Of a stretch of DNA of 15,215 nucleotides, positions 1 through 5,896 are shown piece after piece. The stretch covers positions 1 to 15,215 of the forward strand of contig DAOULG010000056.1 of assembly GCA_034420495.1 (NCBI GenBank). The letters are read 5' to 3'. Source of the DNA: VYDC01 sp034420495 (GTDB taxonomy: Bacteria; Chloroflexota; Dehalococcoidia; UBA2979). The translations under genes were made by a program, and so were the position numbers. Each line of letters starts with the position of its first letter. The first letter of the stretch is position 1. Under the pieces are notes generated by a model. It was given only the letters and a program-made list of their open reading frames with translations. It was not told where the DNA came from and searched no databases.

Positions 1-475
1 CGTAGAGGAAGAGCGGGTTGTAGAGATGGCCGGGATCCTGGGCGACGCTCTCGGCGGCGGCGACCGCGAGGCGGTTCCCCGGCCCCGAGATGAACTTCTC
101 GAAGGTGTATCGCCCCCGCAGCCGCGACGGCGGCGGGAGCGGATCCGCTCCCGCGGCGTTCCCGGGGCTCTCCGCCGAGGCGGCGGGTGCCGACCGGAGC
201 GCCTCCGGCGGCGGATGCTCCTCGCTGGGGAGCGGCTCGAAGGCGATGTCGAGCGGCTGCTCGGCGAGGTCGGCGATCGTCCGCAGCAGCAGGGGGCGAA
301 GGCGCTTCTTCAGCCACTCCGTGACGAACTCGGAGCGGGTCCCGACGACGAGGCGCGAGTCCTCGAAGCGCAGCCCCTCGGTGCCCTCGAGCCAGGTCTC
401 GTAGTTCGGGCGCGAGAGGTGCTGGGAGAGCACCGAGAGGGTCTCGCGCCAGAGGGTGCCGGCGTCGGTGTACAC
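1..475 (-). CDS. dnaA: Chromosomal replication initiator protein DnaA (N-terminal part, cut by window edge)
   Basis: Reading the minus strand from a GTG at 475 gives about 158 residues of DnaA. Domain I comes first (LWRETLSVLSQHLSRPNYETW, then the WLKKRLRPLL region). A short Pro/Ala-rich linker follows at about residues 80-110, and then the start of the AAA+ domain III (RYTFEKFISGPGNRLAVAAA, then PLFLY). The window ends just before the expected Walker A motif, so the ATPase core and DNA-binding domain IV are outside. The GTG start has a GGGAG ribosome-binding site about 6 nt upstream and begins right at domain I. DnaA binds origin boxes, opens the duplex and loads the helicase. The gene diverges from coaX across a 445-bp spacer that holds DnaA-box-like sites, which suggests autoregulation or a neighbouring origin. 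Identification is firm; the exact start is good but not certain. Confidence 0.93.
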   Translation of the reverse strand, partial: MYTDAGTLWRETLSVLSQHLSRPNYETWLEGTEGLRFEDSRLVVGTRSEFVTEWLKKRLRPLLLRTIADLAEQPLDIAFEPLPSEEHPPPEALRSAPAASAESPGNAAGADPLPPPSRLRGRYTFEKFISGPGNRLAVAAAESVAQDPGHLYNPLFLY

Positions 476-550
476 GATTCTCCCGTCGCCGGCGGTCGGA
501 AACGGGCACACCACACCCAGACCCCGCGTCTGCGAGGATGGATTTCCACA

Positions 551-564
551 ACCTGTCGACAGGT
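551..564. promoter_or_regulatory. 14-bp perfect palindrome between inverted DnaA-box-like sites
   Basis: ACCTGTCGACAGGT is a perfect inverted repeat. It is flanked by CCACA (546-550) on the left and TGTGG (564-568) on the right, so the dyad extends to about 23 bp with one unpaired base. The flanks coincide with two DnaA-box-like 9-mers in opposite orientation. It lies 76-90 bp upstream of the dnaA start. It may bind DnaA cooperatively or another dimeric regulator; which one cannot be told from sequence. Confidence 0.4.
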
Positions 565-741
565 GTGGGCAACTTTCGGGGTGGTTGCCGTCGAGGGATC
601 GCGGCCCCGCCGAGTCCGCATCCCCGGCCCAGATGTCGGCCCAGCAGCGCGGCCGCGAGGCCGTCACTCCCGGGGCGTCCCGCCGAGCGGGACGACTCAT
701 CACCGGGCGACGGGCCCTCCGTCAGCCAGCGACGTAGCGGG

Positions 742-770
742 ACTGTAGCAACCGGGTTTTGGCGGATCAA
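742..770 (-). promoter_or_regulatory. Candidate dnaA promoter (TTGATC-17-TACAGT)
   Basis: On the minus strand, TTGATC (770-765) is followed after exactly 17 bp by TACAGT (747-742). Each hexamer matches 4 of 6 positions of the sigma-70/HrdB-type consensus. Initiation near 735 would give a leader of about 260 nt that runs through the palindrome and DnaA-box-like sites before the GTG at 475. The pairing was found by eye, so chance matches are possible. Confidence 0.4.
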
Positions 771-778
771 TACTGTTA

Positions 779-787
779 TGTGGAGAA
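779..787 (-). promoter_or_regulatory. DnaA-box-like site TTCTCCACA
   Basis: On the minus strand this 9-mer differs from TTATCCACA at one position. It sits at the edge of the A+T-rich patch of the dnaA-coaX spacer, a normal arrangement beside an unwinding element. A single near-match is weak evidence by itself. Confidence 0.4.
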
Positions 788-841
788 GGGGCACTTTTTC
801 TTGGCGGCCGGCGACGCGGGCCCCCGGGCCCCCTCCGTCCG

Positions 842-847
842 TATACT
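842..847 (+). promoter_or_regulatory. Candidate -10 element for coaX-coaBC
   Basis: TATACT matches 5 of 6 positions of TATAAT and stands out in GC-rich surroundings, about 75 bp upstream of the coaX start. No recognisable -35 hexamer lies 16-18 bp upstream, so the promoter call is tentative. Confidence 0.3.
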
Positions 848-920
848 GGGAGTCGCGCCCGGCAACCCCGCCGGGCCGCGACCGGAGTGCACCCGGAGCG
901 GGCGCTCACGGAGAGTCGAC

Positions 921-1766
921 GTGGCCCCAGACGCAACATCCGACGGTCCGTCCCCGCCCTCCGCGCGTCTGCTCGCGATCGATATCGGCAACACCTCCAT
1001 CGCGATCGGGGTCTACGCCGGGGAGCGGCTGGAGGCGACGTTTCGCGTCGCCTCCGACCGGGAGAACCTCCCCGACGAGTACGCGATGCTGCTCTCCGGG
1101 CTGCTCCGGGGCCGCGGCATCGAGCCGACGAGCCTGGATGCGGCGATCCTCTCCTCGACGGTGCCCCCGCTCACGAGCGTCTTCGCCGAGGTGGCCCGCC
1201 GGAGCTTCGGCGTGGAGGCGCTCGTCGTCGGCCCCGGCGTGCGCACGGGCGTGCGCGTCCGCTACGACAACCCGCGCGAGGTGGGGCCCGACCGCATCCT
1301 GCACGCGGTCGCGGCCCTCGCCAGCTACGAGCCGCCCCTGGTCGTCGTCGACTTCGGCACCGCCCTCGTCTTCGATGCGATCTCCCGGGAGGGGGACTAC
1401 CTCGGCGGGGCGATCGCCCCCGGCATCGGACCGGCGTCGGAGGGGCTCTTCGCGCGCGCCGCGATGCTCTCGCGCGTCTCCCTGGAGCGGCCCCCCTCGG
1501 TGATCGGCCGCAACACCGTCCACTCGGTGCAGGCCGGTCTCTACTTCGGGTATGCCGAGATGGTGCGCGGCATGGTGCGGCGCCTCTGCGACGACCTGGG
1601 TGAGGGGACGACGGTGATAGCCACGGGCGGCTACGCCCCGATCGTGCAGCAGGAGGCCGGCTGCTTCGACGCGATCGAGGAGCACCTGAACCTCCAGGGA
1701 CTCCGGCTCCTCTACGAGGCGAACCGCCCGGAGGTCGGCGCCGCCGAGAGGGGACGGGCGCCGTGA
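921..1766 (+). CDS. coaX: Type III pantothenate kinase CoaX
   Basis: This cytoplasmic ASKHA-fold enzyme phosphorylates pantothenate with ATP, the first step of coenzyme A synthesis. From the GTG at 921 it is 281 residues, near the family norm of about 255-270. Visible motifs are LLAIDIGNTS (Asp21, phosphate-binding loop), GPDR (122-125, with catalytic-type Asp124), VVVDFGTALVFD (141-152) and GGAIAPGI (162-169). Position 128 is His where many CoaX proteins have Asn (DRILHAVAA). Type III kinases need a monovalent cation and resist CoA feedback. The frame stays open upstream to 759, but that stretch is low-complexity promoter sequence. The GTG has GGAGAG about 6 nt upstream and leads into the conserved core after 16 residues, so it is preferred. 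The stop overlaps the coaBC start by 4 bp, implying translational coupling. Confidence 0.93.
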   Translation: MAPDATSDGPSPPSARLLAIDIGNTSIAIGVYAGERLEATFRVASDRENLPDEYAMLLSGLLRGRGIEPTSLDAAILSSTVPPLTSVFAEVARRSFGVEALVVGPGVRTGVRVRYDNPREVGPDRILHAVAALASYEPPLVVVDFGTALVFDAISREGDYLGGAIAPGIGPASEGLFARAAMLSRVSLERPPSVIGRNTVHSVQAGLYFGYAEMVRGMVRRLCDDLGEGTTVIATGGYAPIVQQEAGCFDAIEEHLNLQGLRLLYEANRPEVGAAERGRAP

Positions 1767-2995
1767 GCGCCGGCAGCGGCGGTCCGCTCGCGGGGCGACG
1801 CATCGCGCTCGGCGTGACCGGCTCGATAGCGAGCTACAAGGCCGCCGAGGTCGCGAGCCGACTGGTTCAGGACGGCGCCTCCGTCGACGTGGCGATGACG
1901 CCGTCGGCGACCGAGTTCATCGCGCCGCTCACCTTCCGCTCGCTGACGGGACGCGAGCCCTACGTGGACATGTTCGCCCCGGACGGCGAGCCCGGGGAGG
2001 CGCACGTCGAGCTCGCACGACGCGCCGATCTCATGCTGGTCGCCCCGGCGACGGCGACCACGCTCGCCCGGCTCGCCCACGGACTCGCCGACGACTTCGT
2101 CTCGCTCACCGCTCTCGCCACGCGGGCACCGCTGCTCGTGGCGCCGGCGATGGACGCGCAGATGTGGGAGCACCCGGCCACCGTCGCCAACGCCGAGACG
2201 CTCCTCGCGCGCGGCGTGGAGATCGTCGGGCCCCTGAGCGGGCGTCTCGCCTCCGGCCGCTCAGGGGCGGGGCGGCTCGCGGAGCCGGGTGCGCTCGTCG
2301 GCGCCGTGCGCGCACGCCTCGGGCGAGAGGGGGGCGACCTCGCCGGGCGGCGGATCGTGGTGACCGCGGGGGGGACGCGCGAGCCGCTCGACGCCGTCCG
2401 CTTTCTCAGCAACCGCTCGAGCGGGCGCATGGGGCACGCCCTCGCGGAGGCGGCCCGGGACCGCGGCGCCGACGTCGTCCTGGTCTCGACCGTCGGTGCG
2501 CAGCTCGAGCCTCCCTACGGCGTCCGCACCGTCCCCGTCGAGAGCGCGGGGGAGATGCTGGAAGCGGTGCGCCGGCACGCCGACGGCGCCGACGCGCTGC
2601 TGATGGCCGCCGCGGTCTCCGACTACCGCCCGCGCGAGGCCGTCACGGGGAAGATCAAGCGCGGCGACTCGGGCGAGAGCCCGCCGGCGGTCGAGCTCGC
2701 GGAGAACACCGACATCGTGGCGGCCGCCGAGGGCGTCGGGGTCAAGGTCTCCTTCGCCGCGGAGACGCTGGCGCTGGAGAGCGAGGAGCTGCGCGCCGAG
2801 GCGCTGCGCAAGCTCCGCGCCAAGGGGGCGCGGCTCGTGGTCGCGAACGACGTCACCGCACCCGGCTCGGGCTTCGGCTCCCCGACGAACCGGGCCCTCA
2901 TCCTCGACGAGGGGGGAGAGGTGGAGGAGCTCCCCCTGCTCGCGAAGTATGACTGCGCCCTCCGCATCCTCGACCGGGTGTCTGCGCTTCTCTGA
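1763..2995 (+). CDS. coaBC: Bifunctional phosphopantothenoylcysteine decarboxylase / phosphopantothenate-cysteine ligase CoaBC
   Basis: A 410-residue bifunctional enzyme for steps 2 and 3 of CoA synthesis, starting at a GTG inside the GTGA overlap with coaX. The N-terminal FMN-dependent decarboxylase domain (about 1-175) shows GVTGSIASYKA, the catalytic-type His81 (HVELARRAD), VAPATATTLARLAHG and PAMDAQMW (128-135, where PAMN is usual in proteobacteria). The substrate clamp reads GRLASGRSGAGRL (160-172), with no Cys where the E. coli protein has its ACGD motif; as I recall, mycobacterial CoaBC also lacks it. The C-terminal ligase domain (about 195-410) has TAGGTREPLD (201-210), SSGRMG (219-224), AAAVSDYRP (262-270) and KIKR (277-280). 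A hairpin follows 1 nt after the stop. Identification is firm. Confidence 0.95.
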   Translation: MSAGSGGPLAGRRIALGVTGSIASYKAAEVASRLVQDGASVDVAMTPSATEFIAPLTFRSLTGREPYVDMFAPDGEPGEAHVELARRADLMLVAPATATTLARLAHGLADDFVSLTALATRAPLLVAPAMDAQMWEHPATVANAETLLARGVEIVGPLSGRLASGRSGAGRLAEPGALVGAVRARLGREGGDLAGRRIVVTAGGTREPLDAVRFLSNRSSGRMGHALAEAARDRGADVVLVSTVGAQLEPPYGVRTVPVESAGEMLEAVRRHADGADALLMAAAVSDYRPREAVTGKIKRGDSGESPPAVELAENTDIVAAAEGVGVKVSFAAETLALESEELRAEALRKLRAKGARLVVANDVTAPGSGFGSPTNRALILDEGGEVEELPLLAKYDCALRILDRVSALL

Positions 2996-2996
2996 T

Positions 2997-3016
2997 CCGC
3001 GCGGCGGGCCGCGCGG
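2997..3016. terminator. Hairpin between convergent coaBC and pepA
   Basis: Two copies of the self-complementary 8-mer CCGCGCGG (2997-3004 and 3009-3016) enclose a CGGG loop, giving an 8-bp all-GC stem. It begins 1 nt after the coaBC stop and ends 7 nt before the pepA stop, which is right for a bidirectional terminator. There is no T-run on either side, so it is not a classical intrinsic terminator and may only stall polymerase or protect 3' ends. Confidence 0.5.
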
Positions 3017-3023
3017 GGCGGCG

Positions 3024-4532
3024 CTACGGCCGGCTCCGCCCGAGCGCCAGCCGCACCAGCGTGCGGACCGGGATCCCGCTCGCCCCCTTCACCCACTCGC
3101 CGCGGTCGCGGTCGACGGACATGACGCCGGCGATGTCCATATGCGCCCACGGCGTGTCGCCGGCGAAGCGCTCGAGGAACTTCGCCGCGGTGATGGCGCC
3201 GGCCGGACGTCCGCCGACGTTCTTGAGGTCGGCGACGTCGGAGCGGAGCGCGCGGGCATACTCGTCGTCGAGGGGGAGCCGCCAGATCCGCTCCCCCGCG
3301 GCCTCGCTCGCGCGCTCGAGCTCCGCGTAGAGGCGGTCGCTCGAGGCGAAGACCCCCGCCCGCACGGAGCCGAGCGCTATCGACATCGCGCCGGTGAGCG
3401 TCGCCACGTCGACGATGGCGGAGGCGCCCTCGCGCCGGGCGTAGGCGAGGCCGTCGGCGAGCACGAGGCGCCCCTCCGCGTCGGTGTTGATCACCTCGAC
3501 GGACTGCCCGTCCATGGCGTAGACGACGTCGCCGGGCTTCGTGGCCGAGCCCCCCGGCATGTTCTCCGTGCAGGGAGCGATCGCGAGCACGTTCGCCCGC
3601 GGCCGGAGGCGCCCGATCGCCCGCATCGAGGCGATCACCGTGGCGGCGCCCGACATGTCGGCCTTCATCGCCTCCATCCCCTGGCCCGGCTTCAGCGAGA
3701 TGCCGCCGGTGTCGAAGGTGATCCCCTTCCCCACGAGCGCGAGCGGACGGGCCCGCCCGGCACCGCGGTAGCGCAGCACGATGAACTTCGGCGGCTGCGC
3801 CGATCCCGCCGCCACCGAGAGGTAGCTCTCCATCCCGAGTCGCTCGGTCTCGGCGCGCTCCAGGACGGTGCACTCCAGCCCGACCGCGGCGGCGAGTTCC
3901 ATCGCGTGCTGGGCGACGTCGGTGGGCGTCATCTGGTTGGCGGGCTCGTTCTCGAGGTCGCGCGCCTCGTTCGTCGCCTCCGCGAGGATGCGGCCTCGCT
4001 CGAGCCCGCGGGCCGCCACCGCCGCCTGCCGCGCCGTGCCCACCACGACGCTCACAGAGCGCACGGCGCCCGACGGGCGGTCCTCCTCGCGGGTGCGGTG
4101 CCGGTCGAAGCGGTAGCCCCCGAGGACGAGTCCCTCGGAGAGCGCCGCGGCCGCCTCCTCGAGATCGTCGCCGGAAGCGGCGAGCGCCGGGGAAGCGGCC
4201 AGCGCGACGCTCCCCGCGTCGAGATCCCGCAGGGCGCGGACGAGCGTCCCGCCGAGCGAGCGCAGGGCGCCGGCGCTCTCCGACCCCGCCGCCCCGGTTC
4301 CCAGCACGACGACGCGTTTCCCCGGCATCTCCCCGAGCGCCGGGAGCACCGTGATCTCGCCGCGCTTTCCCCGCAGCAGGCCGTCGCGGCGCATCCGGGC
4401 GATGACGCCGCCCGTGCGCGCATTGACCTGGGCCGCGGCGCCGGAGAGCCGGCGGGCTCCCTCCGGGAGGGTCACGACATAGCTCTCCGCCCGCTGGTCG
4501 AGGAGCGAGCCGCTTGCAGCCGTCAGTTCCAC
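3024..4532 (-). CDS. pepA: Leucyl aminopeptidase (M17 family)
   Basis: A cytosolic dinuclear-metal aminopeptidase that removes N-terminal residues from peptides. The 502-residue product is normal for M17. Metal and catalytic residues, counted from the GTG at 4532, are Lys269 and Asp274 in VGKGITFDTGG, Asp292 in MKADMSG, and Asp351, Glu353 and Arg355 in the signature NTDAEGRLVLADGL. The N-terminal macrodomain-like region is divergent, as usual. Start choice: the frame is open to 4688 with an ATG at 4589, but that ATG overlaps a candidate -10. The GTG at 4532 has a clear GGAGG 5 nt upstream and leads straight into the expected N-terminal strand (VELTAASGS). Some M17 enzymes also bind DNA (E. 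coli PepA/XerA); nothing here shows that. It is a single gene, divergent from the PAP2 gene and convergent with coaBC. Confidence 0.95.
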   Translation of the reverse strand: MELTAASGSLLDQRAESYVVTLPEGARRLSGAAAQVNARTGGVIARMRRDGLLRGKRGEITVLPALGEMPGKRVVVLGTGAAGSESAGALRSLGGTLVRALRDLDAGSVALAASPALAASGDDLEEAAAALSEGLVLGGYRFDRHRTREEDRPSGAVRSVSVVVGTARQAAVAARGLERGRILAEATNEARDLENEPANQMTPTDVAQHAMELAAAVGLECTVLERAETERLGMESYLSVAAGSAQPPKFIVLRYRGAGRARPLALVGKGITFDTGGISLKPGQGMEAMKADMSGAATVIASMRAIGRLRPRANVLAIAPCTENMPGGSATKPGDVVYAMDGQSVEVINTDAEGRLVLADGLAYARREGASAIVDVATLTGAMSIALGSVRAGVFASSDRLYAELERASEAAGERIWRLPLDDEYARALRSDVADLKNVGGRPAGAITAAKFLERFAGDTPWAHMDIAGVMSVDRDRGEWVKGASGIPVRTLVRLALGRSRP

Positions 4533-4584
4533 GATCTCCTCCGTTCCGGCGCCGCCCGGACGACCGGGCCGGCGCGGGCGTCCG

Positions 4585-4614
4585 AGCATAGGGCGTCCGG
4601 GCGCTCCGGGTCGA
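4585..4614 (-). promoter_or_regulatory. Candidate pepA promoter (TCGACC-18-TATGCT)
   Basis: On the minus strand TCGACC (4614-4609) is followed after 18 bp by TATGCT (4590-4585). It would start transcription near 4578, about 45 nt before the GTG at 4532. This supports the GTG over the ATG at 4589, which lies inside the -10. Found by eye. Confidence 0.35.
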
Positions 4615-4627
4615 CGCGCGGCGCTGG

Positions 4628-4633
4628 TATCAT
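4628..4633 (+). promoter_or_regulatory. Candidate -10 element for the PAP2 gene
   Basis: TATCAT ends 9 nt before the ATG at 4643, which would place the transcription start within a few bases of the start codon. The absence of a Shine-Dalgarno sequence before this ATG fits a leaderless or nearly leaderless transcript. No clear -35 element is seen. Confidence 0.3.
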
Positions 4634-4642
4634 GCGCGCTCC

Positions 4643-5482
4643 ATGCGCGACCATCTCGCCCGCTATCTCGCCCGCGTGACCTCCACACGGAGCACCGGCG
4701 TCGCCTGGGCCGACCTCTCGGAGATCGGCCTCGCCGCGGCCGCCTTCCTCCTCTACTTCCTGGTTCGGGGCGCGGTGGTCGACCGGGCCGCCGACGCCTT
4801 CGCGCACGCGCGCATGATCGTCGACTGGCAGACCGCGCTCGGTCTCTTCATCGAGCCGGGCCTCCAGGAGTGGACGCTCGGGAGCGAGGCCGCCGTCCTC
4901 TTCTTCAACTTCGTCTACTTCTGGCTCGACTTCCCGCTCATCATCGCCGTGGGGCTCGTGCTCTTCGCGACCAGCCGCGCGCACTACACGCTCCTGCGCG
5001 ACGCCTGCCTCATCTCGGGCGGCTTCGCGCTCATCGTCTACTGGAGCTTCCCCGTCGCGCCGCCGCGGTTCTTCCCCGAGTGGGGCTTCGTCGACACACT
5101 GCAGGTCTACTCGAGCCTCTCCTACCAGGCGCAGTCGACGCAGCCGTTCGTCAACCCCTACGCGGCGGTGCCCTCGCTGCACGTGGGATGGGCGGCGCTG
5201 CTCGCCGTGACCGTGTGGCTGGCGACGCGCAATCGCTGGGCCAGGGCCGGCGCCGTGCTCGTCTTCGTCCTGCAGTCGGTCTCGGTCGTCGTGACGGGGA
5301 ACCACTTCCTCTTCGACGGGCTCGCGGGCCTGCTCGTCTGCGCGCCGGCGTTCGCCGCCGCGGTCTGGCTGCAGCGCAGGGGCTACCCCTCGTTCAGCTC
5401 CCTGCTCGGGCGCGCCCGCGATCTCCCCGAGCGGGGGCAGGATCTGGCGGCCGCGGGCCAGTCGGAGCGAGCGGGCCGGTAG
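4643..5482 (+). CDS. PAP2-superfamily membrane phosphatase/phosphotransferase (inositolphosphotransferase-like)
   Basis: A 279-residue integral membrane protein with about six hydrophobic segments (for example 28-42, 83-108, 121-135, 182-195, 202-217 and 225-242). The PAP2-type active-site motifs are present in order: FPVAPPRFF (about 136-144), NPYAAVPSLHVGWA (171-184, His180) and GNHFLFDGLAG (219-229, His221 and Asp225). The PxxPPR-type first motif and NPYAAVPSLH are typical of the branch resembling Aur1/inositolphosphotransferases, which hydrolyses or transfers phosphate groups of lipids at the membrane. The exact substrate cannot be inferred. The hydrophilic C-terminal tail (about 250-279) is charged and probably cytoplasmic. 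It stands alone between pepA (divergent) and rpsO, and its stop codon forms the loop of a strong hairpin. Confidence 0.85.
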   Translation: MRDHLARYLARVTSTRSTGVAWADLSEIGLAAAAFLLYFLVRGAVVDRAADAFAHARMIVDWQTALGLFIEPGLQEWTLGSEAAVLFFNFVYFWLDFPLIIAVGLVLFATSRAHYTLLRDACLISGGFALIVYWSFPVAPPRFFPEWGFVDTLQVYSSLSYQAQSTQPFVNPYAAVPSLHVGWAALLAVTVWLATRNRWARAGAVLVFVLQSVSVVVTGNHFLFDGLAGLLVCAPAFAAAVWLQRRGYPSFSSLLGRARDLPERGQDLAAAGQSERAGR

Positions 5483-5490
5483 CCGGCCCG
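5472..5490 (+). terminator. 8-bp GC hairpin with the PAP2-gene stop codon as its loop
   Basis: CGGGCCGG (5472-5479) and CCGGCCCG (5483-5490) pair perfectly around a 3-nt loop that is the TAG stop codon (5480-5482). It marks the end of the PAP2 gene before the rpsO promoter and may act as a terminator or 3'-end barrier. No T-run follows. Confidence 0.45.
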
Positions 5491-5517
5491 GGGACGGGTC
5501 GCGGGCTCGGCGCCGCG

Positions 5518-5546
5518 TTGCTGCCCCCGGGTCGCCGTGCTACGGT
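5518..5546 (+). promoter_or_regulatory. Candidate rpsO promoter (TTGCTG-17-TACGGT)
   Basis: TTGCTG (5518-5523) and TACGGT (5541-5546) are separated by exactly 17 bp. Initiation near 5553 would give a leader of about 77 nt before the rpsO ATG. The hexamers are GC-shifted (3 of 6 matches each), but the position and spacing suit a strong ribosomal-protein promoter. Confidence 0.45.
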
Positions 5547-5555
5547 TTCTGCGTC

Positions 5556-5629
5556 CGCCCGCTCGGGCGTCATTCCCGTAAGAGACGATGCGGGTTCGGG
5601 ACAGCCGCCGGACGGGCGGCGGAGGGTCG
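5556..5629 (+). promoter_or_regulatory. rpsO 5' leader with two hairpins; possible S15 autoregulatory site
   Basis: The leader can form CGCCC/GGGCG (5556-5560 with 5565-5569, GCTC loop) and GCCGCC/GGCGGC (5604-5609 with 5615-5620, GGACG loop). The second stem abuts the Shine-Dalgarno GGAGGG (5621-5626). S15 represses its own mRNA through leader structures in several bacteria, and these structures differ between phyla. A stem against the ribosome-binding site suits such control, but this is inference. Confidence 0.3.
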
Positions 5630-5896
5630 ATGCCGACAGCCGAGAGCAGGCGGGAGATCGTCGACGGCTTCGCGCGCCAGAAGGGCGACACGGGGTCGCC
5701 CGAGGTCCAGATCGCGCTCCTGACCGACCGTATCAGGCACCTGACGGAGCACCTCCGCGAGCACAAGCACGACTTCGCGACCCGGCGCGGGCTGCTCAGG
5801 CTCGTCGGCCGCCGCCGCCGCCAGCTTCGCTATCTGAGCAACGTCGACGTGGACCGCTACCACGCGGTCCTCAATCGGCTGGGACTGCGCCGCTAG
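5630..5896 (+). CDS. rpsO: 30S ribosomal protein S15
   Basis: An 88-residue protein, standard length for S15, which binds 16S rRNA at a three-way junction and helps build the platform of the small subunit. Diagnostic stretches are GDTGSPEVQIALLTDRI, HLTEHLREHKHDFATRRGL and the basic C-terminus with RRRRQLRYL and YHAVLNRLGLRR. The ATG at 5630 follows GGAGGG. The frame extends upstream to an ATG at 5588, but those 14 residues are not S15-like, so 5630 is preferred. Its place before pnp matches the rpsO-pnp order conserved in most bacteria. Confidence 0.97.
   Translation: MPTAESRREIVDGFARQKGDTGSPEVQIALLTDRIRHLTEHLREHKHDFATRRGLLRLVGRRRRQLRYLSNVDVDRYHAVLNRLGLRR

Larger units (their letters stand above)
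476..920. other. dnaA-coaX intergenic region; candidate oriC / dnaA control region
   Basis: This 445-bp stretch has no convincing gene. It contains three DnaA-box-like sites. ATTTCCACA (542-550, plus) has two mismatches to TTATCCACA. The minus-strand TTGCCCACA (572-564) matches the high-GC variant TTGTCCACA except at one base. The minus-strand TTCTCCACA (787-779) has one mismatch to TTATCCACA. The first two flank a 14-bp perfect palindrome. An A+T-richer patch at 756-802, including GATCAATACTGTTATG and a T-run, stands out in an otherwise GC-rich window and could serve as an unwinding element. A direct repeat TTGGCGG occurs at 759-765 and 801-807. Being next to dnaA fits an origin, but few boxes are visible and none is a perfect consensus, so it may only be the dnaA promoter region. 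Confidence 0.45.

Noticed and set aside
26..748. Plus-strand open frame across dnaA and its upstream region
   Set aside because: Antisense shadow of dnaA; the minus-strand frame gives a clear DnaA N-terminus.
759..920. N-terminal extension of CoaX from an ATG at 759
   Set aside because: The extra 54 residues are unlike the family and cover the candidate -10 and DnaA-box-like sites.
4533..4589. pepA start at the ATG at 4589
   Set aside because: It overlaps a candidate -10, lacks a good ribosome-binding site and adds low-complexity Gly/Pro/Arg residues; the GTG at 4532 has GGAGG at proper spacing.
2949..4679. Plus-strand open frame of about 576 codons across pepA
   Set aside because: Antisense shadow of pepA; composition is Arg/Gly/His-rich without any motif.
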